33,075 nt of DNA from Burkholderiaceae bacterium (GTDB lineage Bacteria > Pseudomonadota > Gammaproteobacteria > Burkholderiales > Burkholderiaceae_C), in contig JAITMV010000224.1 in NCBI GenBank assembly GCA_031277295.1, positions 1 through 33,075 on the forward strand. The letters run 5' to 3'. Below are positions 16,903 to 25,216 of the stretch, in pieces. The position numbers and the translations under genes are program-made. Position 1 is the stretch's first letter. Each line of letters opens with the position of its first letter. The notes under the pieces are model-generated. The model worked only from the letters and a program-made list of their open reading frames with translations, did not search any database and had not been told where the DNA came from.

Positions 16903-17736
16903 TTACCAACCTCCGGTATGCAGGGGGGGCGAATATATTCTTGGGGTTACGGTCGGCGTGGAGACGGGGGGTACACGGACCGAAGGAGCAGATACCGATG
17001 GCATGTTGACCGAAGGCCCGGATACCGATGGCATGCGGACCGAGGGCGCGGATACCGATGGCATGCGAACCGAGGGCGCGGACACCGATGGCGTGGACAC
17101 CGATGGCATATTGACCGAAGGCCCGTATACCGATGGCGTGGACACTGATGGCATGTTGACCGAAGGCCCGTATACCGAGGGCATGGTGGGGTCGTAGACT
17201 CCGGTTCCTGAGCTGCCCGTGTAATTGCCTTGTGTGCTGGTGGCTGCGGTGACCGACGATGGCCCAATGCGGATGGTCACCTGAGTCGGATCGAAGGAGG
17301 GTGAAAATAGCCTGAAACGTCCGTATTCTTTGGCGCCGGGCAAAGGGGCGACGGTGCGCCAGATGCTTCCGCCTTCGACGTTCCTGAACGCCACATAGAT
17401 ACCCAACGACCGTGCTTCTGGGTTTGCTTTGCGGGTAAGGGTAGTGCGTTGGCCTGGCCGCAACATCAATTGCTCTTTGGATAAAACGTCGCCTCCGAGG
17501 ACTTGGTCGTCTTTATCAAAAAGCGTATAAAAATCAAGCGACTGGAATTTGGAAGAGTTTCTTAATTCGTACAGGCGTACCTGCACTGGCATGGCCCGGT
17601 TCTGGCTATCGGGATTTACCCTGGCATCAGCCGAGACGACGATTGTGTATGGCGCGGGCATGACCGGTCTTGGTCCCGCGCAGCCCGACAGCGCGACAGC
17701 AACTCCCAGCACGGCAGGATAGAAAACGAGCTTCAT
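16903..17736 (-). CDS. tssJ: type VI secretion lipoprotein TssJ with an unusual repeat tail
   Basis: 277 residues, well above the usual size of about 150-190. The signal peptide ends in lipobox L-S-G-C (Cys 19), giving an outer-membrane lipoprotein. The TssJ core spans about 29-160: YTIVVSADARVNPDSQNRAMPVQVRLYELRNSSKF is typical, as is the LRPGQRTTL region. Residues 185-264 are 16 consecutive five-residue units of the form xPSVx (the last two degenerate to VPPVS and TPTVT), then PRIYSPPLHTGGW. In the T6SS, TssJ caps the trans-envelope complex and contacts periplasmic TssM. The tail is not part of the known TssJ fold. It is the first gene of the minus-strand cluster, divergent from tssA. Confidence 0.9.
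   Translation of the reverse strand: MKLVFYPAVLGVAVALSGCAGPRPVMPAPYTIVVSADARVNPDSQNRAMPVQVRLYELRNSSKFQSLDFYTLFDKDDQVLGGDVLSKEQLMLRPGQRTTLTRKANPEARSLGIYVAFRNVEGGSIWRTVAPLPGAKEYGRFRLFSPSFDPTQVTIRIGPSSVTAATSTQGNYTGSSGTGVYDPTMPSVYGPSVNMPSVSTPSVYGPSVNMPSVSTPSVSAPSVRMPSVSAPSVRMPSVSGPSVNMPSVSAPSVRVPPVSTPTVTPRIYSPPLHTGGW
16945..17184 (-). repeat. 15-bp tandem repeat (about 16 units) inside tssJ
   Basis: On the plus strand the unit reads roughly ACCGATGGCATGCGG / ACCGAGGGCGCGGAT. A 15-bp period covers 240 bp, with higher-order 30-bp and 45-bp similarity (protein stretch YGPSVNMPSVSTPSV occurs twice in succession). Because 15 is a multiple of three, the frame is kept when units are lost or gained. Units are imperfect in third positions and at the first and fifth residues. 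Confidence 0.9.
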
Positions 17737-17884
17737 TGCTGTTATAGGCCGCTTCGTAATAGCCGCTTTTTTTTACAAACCAAGCAACGGCTTCGTATGC
17801 GGGCACCCCTCCTCGAGTACGATCTTTCGTATCATAGCAGTTGGACGTCATGGTGTACATCCTTTGCTTTTGGGAGCAGCTTTA
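17737..17884. promoter_or_regulatory. divergent control region between tssJ and tssA
   Basis: 148 bp separate the tssJ and tssA starts. For tssJ, a weak minus-strand promoter can be drawn: TTGGTT, 16 bp containing a run of A, then TATTAC, about 25 bp before its ATG. TACGATCTTTCGTA (17818-17831) is a short hairpin or operator-like inverted repeat between the genes. A Shine-Dalgarno GGGAGC precedes the tssA ATG. No sigma-54 element (GG-N10-GC context) was recognised. Confidence 0.35.
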
Positions 17885-18916
17885 ATGCAAGACATAGACA
17901 CCGGCATTGATTGGGGAAAACCTGTCTCCGAGGATCAGCCCGCCGGCCCGGATATGCAATACGCCTCGGAGTTCGCGGAGCTGGAGGCAGCAGCCACCGG
18001 CACCCCCGAACAGGAATACGGCGATGTGCTCATTCCGGCAAAAGGGCCGGAATGGCAGCGTATTTTTGAGCTTACTGTCGGCCTGTCCAGGCAGACTCAT
18101 GATCTGCGGGTGCTGCTACTGATGAGTCGGGCCTTGACACGCTTGCATGGAGTGCCTGGTTTGCTCAACGGGATACAGGCGCTGGACACGGTGCTCAAGC
18201 GGCAGTGGGATGACGTGCATCCTCAGCTTATCGTGGACGGCATCAACGATCCGCACATCCGCTATGGGGTGTTGTCGGAATTCGGTGATCCTGATGGCTT
18301 GGTGGGAGATTTGCGCCAAGCGATTGTGTTGCGCTCCCCCTTGGCGGCGTTTACTGTGCGCGATATGGAGCGGGTGGCGGAACAAGGGAGCGTGGATGTG
18401 AACGGAGTGGCCATCAGTCGCCAACAAATTGATGACATGGTGATTGATATGCGTCAAACGGCCGAGATGGCGGCTTTGTTGGACGTGCCGAGCCGGCTGG
18501 TCGAGTTATTGAATGGATTGCTACAAAATATAGAGCAACGCTGCGGTCCTGATTTCACGCCGAACCTGACCAACTTGCTGCGACCGTTGGAACGTGTCGG
18601 CGGTTTGTTTGGCAGCGGGGTGCTGGCCGGCTCGCTGCAAACCGAAGACGGCTCGGCGCTATTGGCCACGGATGCGGTGTCCACGGAGGTGGTTGGCGGC
18701 TTGAAGTCGCGCGCCGACGTGGTGAGAGCCATGAGTGCGATTTGCGCCTATCTGGAACGTCATGAGCCGACAAATCCGGTTCCGCTGTTGATTCGAAGGG
18801 CGCAGCGACTAATGACCATGAGCTTTCTGGACATCGTGAAAGATCTGTCTCCCGACGGGCTGAATCAGGTATTGAACGTTACCGGTGCCGAGGCAGACGA
18901 CGCTGCTGGATCATAA
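17885..18916 (+). CDS. tssA: type VI secretion assembly protein TssA
   Basis: 343 residues from ATG 17885 (MQDIDTGIDWGKPVSEDQPAGPDMQY), preceded by GGGAGC; the ORF track starts at an upstream TTG. The N-terminal ImpA_N domain is clear: GPDMQYASEFAELE, SRQTHDLRVLLLMSRALTRLHGVPGL and WDDVHPQL. The C-terminal part contains RADVVRAMSAICAYLERHEPTNPVPLLIRRAQ and MSFLDIVKDL, as in the usual short-C-terminus TssA. It primes tail sheath/tube polymerisation, yet the sheath genes tssB and tssC do not follow; the next gene, mutY, is convergent 27 bp away. Confidence 0.94.
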   Translation: MQDIDTGIDWGKPVSEDQPAGPDMQYASEFAELEAAATGTPEQEYGDVLIPAKGPEWQRIFELTVGLSRQTHDLRVLLLMSRALTRLHGVPGLLNGIQALDTVLKRQWDDVHPQLIVDGINDPHIRYGVLSEFGDPDGLVGDLRQAIVLRSPLAAFTVRDMERVAEQGSVDVNGVAISRQQIDDMVIDMRQTAEMAALLDVPSRLVELLNGLLQNIEQRCGPDFTPNLTNLLRPLERVGGLFGSGVLAGSLQTEDGSALLATDAVSTEVVGGLKSRADVVRAMSAICAYLERHEPTNPVPLLIRRAQRLMTMSFLDIVKDLSPDGLNQVLNVTGAEADDAAGS

Positions 18917-18943
18917 AAGTTCACCTTGTGTCATCGGCATCGA

Positions 18944-20014
18944 TCAAGGCGCTTGCGCTTGCAAAAAACGCCGTATCGGAGCGGGCAGGCCCAGTGCCGG
19001 CCAGGCGCTGGGGGCGTGCCAGCGGCCTTCACTGTCGCCGTCAAGACGGTTGTTGCTGGTCAAGCGCACGCTGACCACATGCAAACTTAGATCGCGGTGC
19101 GTCAGCGCGTGAGCGATGGGCGCGCGAAACACGGCGTGGGCGCGGGTCGGCGCGGCAAGGGCGGCCAATAGTTCGGCGCGGGTGCCATATTCGGGCAGGC
19201 AATACAGGCGTGCCCATATGCCGCGCGCCGGGCGTGGCGTCAGCCACACGCGCTCGTGCTCATCTGTCGCGTGCAGTAGCCACACAGCGAGCGCGCGGCG
19301 CTCGGCGCGGCGCGTTTTGACCGGATAACACTCCGGGTGGCCGTTGCGGGCGGCCAGGCAGCGGCCAGCCAGCGGACAGACCGCGCAGGTGGGGTTGCGC
19401 CGGGTGCAAACAGTGGCGCCCAAATCCATCAAGCCTTGGGTGTAGGCAGGCATGGCGCGCTCCAAGTCACGCCGGGGTAGCAGAGCTTCGGCGCGCAGCC
19501 ACAAGGCGCGTTCGTTGGCGGCATTGCTCAGGTCGTCGGCGATACCGAATACGCGCGTCAACACGCGCCTGACGTTACCGTCGAGGATAGCGGCGCGTTC
19601 GCCGTGACAGAAGACGGCAATGGCGGCAGCGGTGGATCGGCCGATGCCGCTGAGGGCTTGCAATTGCGCGGCGGTGGTCGGGAAATGACCGTCGAAACGC
19701 GCCATGACTGCGCGCGCGCAGGCGTGCAGGTGGCGCGCGCGCGAGTAGTAACCCATGCCGCTCCACAGCGCCAGTACGTCTTCCAGCGGGGCGGCGGCCA
19801 GGTCGGCCAAGGTGGGAAAGCGCGCCAGAAAGCGCGGGTAGTAGACCAGTGCGGTGGCGACCTGGGTCTGTTGCAGCATGATTTCGGACAGCCAGACGCG
19901 GTACGCGTCGCGGGTGTCTTGCCAAGGCATGCCATGACGACCGTAGCGCCGCTGCCAGTCGATGATGCGAGCGGAAAACCAGTTTGTATCCGTGCCCGTG
20001 TTCACGCCGGTCAC
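18944..20014 (-). CDS. mutY: A/G-specific adenine glycosylase
   Basis: 356 residues from a GTG at 20014 that overlaps the stop of the upstream dynamin-like gene (GTGA), a common coupling arrangement; a second GTG at 20005 is possible. The catalytic glutamate is in WLSEIMLQQTQV (about residue 44), the helix-hairpin-helix is LQALSGIGRSTAAAIAVF, and the catalytic Asp is in AILDGNVRRVL. The 4Fe-4S site is complete as C-x6-C-x2-C-x5-C in CTRRNPTCAVCPLAGRC. The C-terminal NUDIX-like domain that reads 8-oxoG follows. MutY removes A mispaired with 8-oxoG; mutM is two genes upstream on the same strand. The ORF track's extension to 20272 is antisense-frame noise within the upstream gene. Confidence 0.95.
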   Translation of the reverse strand: MTGVNTGTDTNWFSARIIDWQRRYGRHGMPWQDTRDAYRVWLSEIMLQQTQVATALVYYPRFLARFPTLADLAAAPLEDVLALWSGMGYYSRARHLHACARAVMARFDGHFPTTAAQLQALSGIGRSTAAAIAVFCHGERAAILDGNVRRVLTRVFGIADDLSNAANERALWLRAEALLPRRDLERAMPAYTQGLMDLGATVCTRRNPTCAVCPLAGRCLAARNGHPECYPVKTRRAERRALAVWLLHATDEHERVWLTPRPARGIWARLYCLPEYGTRAELLAALAAPTRAHAVFRAPIAHALTHRDLSLHVVSVRLTSNNRLDGDSEGRWHAPSAWPALGLPAPIRRFLQAQAP

Positions 20015-21981
20015 GCGGCAGCCGTTTGGCGCCCGGCGGTGGAGGAAAGCACGGGCGCGGTGGCGTTGGAGACTTGCAGTTCGCTCACCAGTTCGTCCAG
20101 GCGCAGCCGTACTGCTGCCAGCTCGTTTTCCTGCTCCTCGATTTCGCGGATGCGCTGGCTTAGTCCGCCGGCCGCGCCTTCGATGCGCTGGATGGCGTCG
20201 ACACGCCGCTCGTAGGCACGTAAACGTTCGCGCAATTGCGAGTCGAGTTGGCTGGAGCACGACTTGCTCCACAGTTCAATGTCGTTTAGCGCGGCTTCGA
20301 AGACTGATCGCACGCGGACAACAAGGGCGCGCAGCAATTTTTCGCAAAACTCGGGCCGGATGAGTTGCAACATGTTGCGCATACCCAGATACTGCATATG
20401 GCTGCGCTCAAGCATGGTCAGGTCATTTTCGAACCTGACCATATTTGGCGGCCGTGCGGCTTGTAGCAAGAAACCATACTCGGCGTTGAGTTGGTCGAAC
20501 GACTGGGTCAGTATGGCGTGTATTTCGTCGTTGAGCGCTTGTACCCTGCGTATGACTGCGCGCAGATTGTCAAATCCGCCGGCATACGTCTGTTTGATGC
20601 CGAGCTTGACTCCCGGCTCGCGCAGCGCTAGCGCCAGCGGGGTCAATTCCTTTTTGATCGATGCGCTGCCTAGCGCCTTGAATACATCGCGCAGCCGCTT
20701 CATATGGATCGAGCGCACCGCCAGCATGCTGGAGACGCCGCGATCAAACTCGTTTTTTTCCTGCTCCACGCGCAATTGCATCTGGTGTATGACCGCGTGA
20801 TTCTTACCGCGCAGACTCTTCAATTCTTGCGTTTGTTCGGCCAGTTCGCGCTGGCGGGCATCCATCGTGCGGGCCGCGTCGGCGTGCAGCCGCTCGGCGC
20901 AGGCGCGGATGGCCTCTTCCAGCATCGATTGCCGCTCCCCCAGCATCTGGCGGCCCAGCAATTGCTCGAACGATGGCAAGCAGCTTTGCTGCAACAGATT
21001 GTCGTCGCCGCGCACCTTCGCCAGCAGCCCCTTTTGGGCCGACAGCGCGATGACCTGTCCAGCCGGTAGATCCAGCGTGTGCGCGGTGTCGGCGCATTGG
21101 TGCTCGATCTGGGCTTGAATTTGCTCCGCCGTGCTCATTTCGTCCCACAGCGTGTCGATTTTGTTGAGCACCACGAAGCGCGTGCCCGCGCTCTCATCCG
21201 AGGAGATCAGATGCTCGCGCCAGATCGTCAGGTCCGACTTGGTCACCCCGGTATCGGCCCCGAGGATGAACACCACCGCCTGCGCTTGCGGGATCAGGTT
21301 GATCGTCAGTTCCGGTTCGGTGCCGATGGCGTTCAACCCCGGCGTGTCCAATACCACCAAGCCTTCTCTTAGCAGCGGGTGCGCAATGTTGATCAATGCA
21401 TGGCGCCAGCGTGGTACTTCCACTGCGCCGGTAGCGTCCACGCGCGGGTTGTTGTCCGGGCGGTCGTCGTGCCAGAAACCCAATACGCGCGCCTCGTCCT
21501 TGCTGATGTATATGACCTCGGAGACTTTTTCCATGGTCTCGGCCAGTTGTTGCGGATCGCTCATGTCCAGATCGACGCGGGTCCACTTCTCGGGCGCCAG
21601 GCGCCATTCCAGCAGCGCTTGGGGTTTCAACCGGCTTTCAATTGGCAGCAGACGCAGGCACGGCGGCAGGCTGGCGTCGTAGCCCAACTCGGTTGGACAC
21701 ATCGTTGTGCGGCCGGCCCGAGCGGGCATGATGCGCCGGCCATAACCGGCAAAAAACACAGCGTTGATCAACTCCGACTTGCCGCGCGAGAACTCGGCCA
21801 CGAAGGCGACCATCACCTTGTCCGAACGCAGTTGATCAATCAGACGCTGCGTGCTTTCCGCGGGCGCGTCGTTCAGCAGTTCCTGCTTGTGCAACCAATC
21901 GGTCAGCACTTGCAAGCGCAGGCTCATCTCGCGGCGCCACGCGCCATGCCTATCAAACTGCTCGCTGAAACCTGCCGCCAA
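20011..21981 (-). CDS. bacterial dynamin-like GTPase
   Basis: 656 residues from a TTG at 21981 with GGAG eight bases upstream; an ATG 18 codons in (21927) is an alternative. GTPase motifs: G1 AEFSRGKSEL (62-71), G2 region RAGRTTMCPTEL (90-99), G3 DTPG (212-215) and G4 NKID (273-276). The rest is helical with coiled-coil-like stretches (about 360-410 and the Glu/Arg-rich region near 600-640). No transmembrane helix is obvious. Dynamin-family proteins remodel or fuse membranes; which one here is unknown. It lies between mutM (101-bp gap) and mutY (overlapping by 4 nt). Confidence 0.88.
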   Translation of the reverse strand: MAAGFSEQFDRHGAWRREMSLRLQVLTDWLHKQELLNDAPAESTQRLIDQLRSDKVMVAFVAEFSRGKSELINAVFFAGYGRRIMPARAGRTTMCPTELGYDASLPPCLRLLPIESRLKPQALLEWRLAPEKWTRVDLDMSDPQQLAETMEKVSEVIYISKDEARVLGFWHDDRPDNNPRVDATGAVEVPRWRHALINIAHPLLREGLVVLDTPGLNAIGTEPELTINLIPQAQAVVFILGADTGVTKSDLTIWREHLISSDESAGTRFVVLNKIDTLWDEMSTAEQIQAQIEHQCADTAHTLDLPAGQVIALSAQKGLLAKVRGDDNLLQQSCLPSFEQLLGRQMLGERQSMLEEAIRACAERLHADAARTMDARQRELAEQTQELKSLRGKNHAVIHQMQLRVEQEKNEFDRGVSSMLAVRSIHMKRLRDVFKALGSASIKKELTPLALALREPGVKLGIKQTYAGGFDNLRAVIRRVQALNDEIHAILTQSFDQLNAEYGFLLQAARPPNMVRFENDLTMLERSHMQYLGMRNMLQLIRPEFCEKLLRALVVRVRSVFEAALNDIELWSKSCSSQLDSQLRERLRAYERRVDAIQRIEGAAGGLSQRIREIEEQENELAAVRLRLDELVSELQVSNATAPVLSSTAGRQTAAA

Positions 21982-22010
21982 TTGTGTGTCTCCAAAATGC
22001 TGAGCGGCAT

Positions 22011-22039
22011 ATTAAACCACCCCATAAATCATTCCACAA
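22011..22039 (-). promoter_or_regulatory. candidate promoter for the dynamin-like gene and mutY
   Basis: Read on the minus strand: TTGTGG, a 17-bp spacer, then TTTAAT, 30 bp before the TTG start. The -10 matches 5 of 6 and the -35 3 of 6 positions of the sigma-70 consensus. It lies in the 101-bp gap after mutM. Confidence 0.35.
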
Positions 22040-22082
22040 TGGCGGCGTTGCCGCGCGTTGCTCCACGTTGCGACAAAGCAGA

Positions 22083-22898
22083 CTATTTCTGGCAGTGCGG
22101 GCAAAAGTAGGTAGAGCGTTGCCCCTGGCGAATCAGTTTGAGCGGTGTGCCGCAACGCACGCAAGGCTCGCCGACGCGGCCATAGACTGCCGCTTCGGAC
22201 TGAAAATGCCCGCTTTCACCCGCGGCATTGGAAAAATTGCGCAACGTGCTGCCGCCGCGTTCCACCGCCCGCGACAGCACCTGGCGAATAGCCGCGTGCA
22301 AGCGGTCGGCACGCTGGCGAGACAGCCGATTGGCACGCACGGTGGGCCGGATGCCGGCAAGAAATAGCGCTTCGGATGCATAGATGTTGCCGACGCCGAC
22401 CACCAAATCGCCGGCCAGCAGTACCTGTTTGATCGGCGCCCGCCTAGCCCTCAGCCCGGCATGGAATGCCGCCGGTTCAAACTGGGCCTCGTCCAGCGGC
22501 TCCGCGCCTAAGCCAGCCAGCAGCCGACGCGCCCGGCCGGTGTCGATTGACGGCGACCAGACCACGGCGCCGAAACGGCGCGGATCATGCAGGCGCAGCA
22601 TGCCTTGCGTGGTGCGCAGATCGAAATGATCGTGCACTCCAAAGGCCGGTTGTGCCTGCCGAAAGCTCAGACTGCCTGACATGCCCAAATGCAGCAGCAA
22701 CACGCCATCGTCGAGTTGCAGCAACAAGTACTTGCCGCGCCGACCGACGTCTAGCACCGTGCGGCCGACCAGCCGCTCAGACGCAATTCCGAGCGGCCAA
22801 CGCAGCGGCTTGCCTTGGCGCACGCCGAGAATGCGGGCGCCGACGATGCGGTCGACAAAACTGCGCCGGGTGACCTCGACTTCGGGTAGTTCAGGCAT
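22083..22898 (-). CDS. mutM: formamidopyrimidine-DNA glycosylase
   Basis: 271 residues from ATG 22898, the exact usual size. The N-terminus [13 protein letters not shown] supplies the catalytic Pro and Glu, [14 protein letters not shown] the conserved Lys region, and [16 protein letters not shown] the family signature. The C-terminal zinc finger is C-V-R-C, 16 residues, C-P-H-C. It removes 8-oxoG and formamidopyrimidines opposite C. The ORF track extension to 23108 runs into the divergent TPR gene and is rejected. It is divergent from the TPR lipoprotein with a 30-bp gap. Confidence 0.97.
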   Translation of the reverse strand: MPELPEVEVTRRSFVDRIVGARILGVRQGKPLRWPLGIASERLVGRTVLDVGRRGKYLLLQLDDGVLLLHLGMSGSLSFRQAQPAFGVHDHFDLRTTQGMLRLHDPRRFGAVVWSPSIDTGRARRLLAGLGAEPLDEAQFEPAAFHAGLRARRAPIKQVLLAGDLVVGVGNIYASEALFLAGIRPTVRANRLSRQRADRLHAAIRQVLSRAVERGGSTLRNFSNAAGESGHFQSEAAVYGRVGEPCVRCGTPLKLIRQGQRSTYFCPHCQK

Positions 22899-22928
22899 GA
22901 GCGTTGGAGGCTGGATTATTATCAGCCG

Positions 22929-24689
22929 ATGAAGTTCTATCGCTCCGTCCAGACTGGCATGGTCTTGGTGATGGCGGGTTGCAGTGCTTTGTCTCAAGCG
23001 CCGGACCTGCCCCATGCTGCCGCCTCGGCGTCCCAGGCTATCGAATCCTCGGCGTTGACCGGGCCGTTGCTGTACGAGCTGTTGGTGAGCGAAATCACCT
23101 TCCGGCAAGGCGACGCGCAGGCCGGCGTGAGCTACATGTTGGAAGCCGCGCGACGCACCGGCGATGAATCGCTGTACAAGCGCGCGACCGAGATGGCGAT
23201 CAGCTCGCGCTCCGGCCCGGCGGCGCTGGAAACCGCGCGCGCATGGCGGCGAGCGTTTCCGCAGTCAATCAGGGCGGCGCGTTTCGAGTTGCAAGTGCTG
23301 ATCGTGCTTGGCCGTGTGGCCGAGACTGAAGATCTGGTGCGCAAACTGGCGGCGATGTTGCCGGCCGACGAGCGCGAATCGTTTATGGCCGTGCTGCCGG
23401 AGTTGTACAAGCGGGTGCCGGAGCCGGCCGAGGCGGCGCGCACCATCGAAGCCGCCTTGCGCGACGCCCTTGAAACGCCGGCCCTGGCGCCAGCGGCCTG
23501 GGCTGCCATCGGTCACCTCAGACTGCAAGCTGGCGATAAGCGCGGCGCGCTGTCGGCGGCCATGCTGGGGCAGGCGGCTGGCGCGCAATCCGAATGGCCG
23601 GCGTCTTTGGCGCTGCAACTGTTGAGCGGCGCCGATCTGCCCGAGGCCGAGGCGTTGGTCAGCCGCTATCTGGACACCCCACAGGCCAAGCCCGAACTGC
23701 GCATCAACTACGCACGCACGCTGGTTGAGAGGGGCCGTGTGAGCGACGCTCATACGCAACTGGACACGCTGACTCGCCAGCAGCCTGACTATCTTGAGGG
23801 CTGGCTGGTGCAGGGCGCGCTGCTGGCCGACGAACGCCGCGACGACCAGGCGGAGCCGATATTGCGGCGCTTTTTGCAGTTGGCCGACGCCCAGGCCAAT
23901 CAGCCGGGGATGGAACGCGAAGGACCGCGTGCCCAGGCGCGCCTGATGCTGGCGGGCATCGCCGAGCGGCGGGGCAACTTGGCCGAGGCCGAGCAACTGC
24001 TAGGGCAAATTGATTCGCCAGAGCAAATTCTGGCGGTGCGGTTGCGGCGCGCGCAGATGCTGGCCCGCCAGGGCAAGCTGGATGAGGCGCGCGAGGTCAT
24101 TCGCTCGACCCCTGAGCGCGAACCCGAAGATGCGCGCAACAAGCTGCTGGCTGAAGTACAACTGCTGCGCGAAAACCAACTGCCCGAGCAGTCCTACCAG
24201 TTGCTGAGCGAGGCGCTGAACGCCGATCCCGACGACACGGCCTTGCTTTATGACGCGGCCCTGGCCGCCGAGAGCGCTGGACGCTGGCAAGACATGGAGC
24301 GCCTGCTGCGCCGTCTTATCGAAGTCGCGCCCCAAGACGCCAGTGCCTACAACGCCCTGGGCTATTCGCTGGCGGATCGCGGCGAGCGCTTGCATGAAGC
24401 CAAGGCGCTGATAGAAAAAGCGGTGAAATTGTCGCCCGATGACCATTTCATCCAAGACAGCCTGGGTTGGGTCGAATTTCGTCTCGGCCGCGTGCAAGAG
24501 GCGCGCGGGTTGCTCGAGGCCGCCTACAAAAAACGCCCCGATCCCGAGATCGCCGCTCATCTGGGCGAGGTGCTATGGGTGCTGGGCGAGCACGAAGCCG
24601 CTCGCGCCATCTGGCGCGAAGGCCAGCGACTGGATCCCGACAACGCAACCTTGGTCAAGACACTCCAACGCCTGAAGGTTTCACCGTGA
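22929..24689 (+). CDS. tetratricopeptide-repeat lipoprotein
   Basis: 586 residues. The N-terminus has a short hydrophobic signal and a lipobox-like M-A-G-C (Cys 18). TPR-like helical pairs fill the rest, clearest near the C-terminus: [30 protein letters not shown], then [23 protein letters not shown], then [20 protein letters not shown]. This fits the outer-membrane TPR proteins that sit before lolB in beta-proteobacteria. A scaffolding role in the periplasm is inferred. Its TGA overlaps the lolB start (ATGA), showing translational coupling to lolB. Confidence 0.85.
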   Translation: MKFYRSVQTGMVLVMAGCSALSQAPDLPHAAASASQAIESSALTGPLLYELLVSEITFRQGDAQAGVSYMLEAARRTGDESLYKRATEMAISSRSGPAALETARAWRRAFPQSIRAARFELQVLIVLGRVAETEDLVRKLAAMLPADERESFMAVLPELYKRVPEPAEAARTIEAALRDALETPALAPAAWAAIGHLRLQAGDKRGALSAAMLGQAAGAQSEWPASLALQLLSGADLPEAEALVSRYLDTPQAKPELRINYARTLVERGRVSDAHTQLDTLTRQQPDYLEGWLVQGALLADERRDDQAEPILRRFLQLADAQANQPGMEREGPRAQARLMLAGIAERRGNLAEAEQLLGQIDSPEQILAVRLRRAQMLARQGKLDEAREVIRSTPEREPEDARNKLLAEVQLLRENQLPEQSYQLLSEALNADPDDTALLYDAALAAESAGRWQDMERLLRRLIEVAPQDASAYNALGYSLADRGERLHEAKALIEKAVKLSPDDHFIQDSLGWVEFRLGRVQEARGLLEAAYKKRPDPEIAAHLGEVLWVLGEHEAARAIWREGQRLDPDNATLVKTLQRLKVSP

Positions 24690-25216
24690 TGATTTCACTG
24701 ATCTCATCGGCTGCTCGCGCCTGGGCGCGCGGGCGTCTTCACGCCGGCTTATTGTTTGCCGTGTTGTTCATGGTTGGTTGCACCACGCCGAAGTGGACCA
24801 TGGTTACCGTTGACCACGGCAAACGATCTTATTGGAGTGGCCGGCTTGGGCTGACGGTGGACAGCCAACCGCCGCAGTCGTACTTTGCCGGCTTTACCCT
24901 GCAAGGCAGCGAGCAAACGGGCGAATTGACTCTGATGTCGCCGGTGGGCAGTACGCTGGCCGTCATGCAGTGGCGCCCCGGCCAGGCGCTGCTGCGTCAG
25001 GGCGAGCAAACCCAGCGCTTTGCCTCGCTGGACGCACTGGTCACGAACGTCACCGGCACCCCGCTGCCGGTGCGCGCCCTGTTTGGCTGGCTCAACGGCG
25101 TGCCCGAGGCCGTCGAAGGCTGGCATGCTGATATAAGCCAGTTGCCCAACGGCCGCTTGACCGCGCGCCGCTTGACGCCACCCACAGCCGAACTGCGCGT
25201 CATTTTGGAGCGCTGA
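24689..25216 (+). CDS. lolB: outer-membrane lipoprotein insertase LolB
   Basis: 175 residues from ATG 24689, which overlaps the TPR gene's stop. The signal peptide ends in a lipobox FMVGC. The body matches LolB: YWSGRLGLTV, FAGFTLQGSEQTGELTLMSPVGSTLA, FASLDALVTNVTGTPLPVRALFGWL and a closing RRLTPPTAELRVILER. LolB receives lipoproteins from LolA and inserts them in the inner leaflet of the outer membrane. It is immediately followed by ispE with no spacer (the TTG follows the TGA), so the three genes form a coupled unit. The longer ORF from 24467 overlaps the TPR gene in another frame and is rejected. Confidence 0.9.
   Translation: MISLISSAARAWARGRLHAGLLFAVLFMVGCTTPKWTMVTVDHGKRSYWSGRLGLTVDSQPPQSYFAGFTLQGSEQTGELTLMSPVGSTLAVMQWRPGQALLRQGEQTQRFASLDALVTNVTGTPLPVRALFGWLNGVPEAVEGWHADISQLPNGRLTARRLTPPTAELRVILER

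Noticed and set aside
16945-17184. Possible CRISPR array
   Set aside because: The units are contiguous 15-mers without spacers and lie in frame in a recognisable TssJ protein; no cas gene is near.
16958-17197. Plus-strand ORF of 79 codons with DTDGM/TEGA repeats, and the overlapping 16891-17148 ORF with RWH repeats
   Set aside because: These are antisense readings of the tssJ repeat. Because the 15-bp unit is a multiple of three, all frames over it stay open and look periodic; no start signals or homology support them.
17627-17860. Minus-strand ORF of 77 codons before and within tssJ
   Set aside because: It overlaps the start of tssJ in another frame and has no recognisable domain; a GAGGAGG stretch inside it is not positioned before a usable start.
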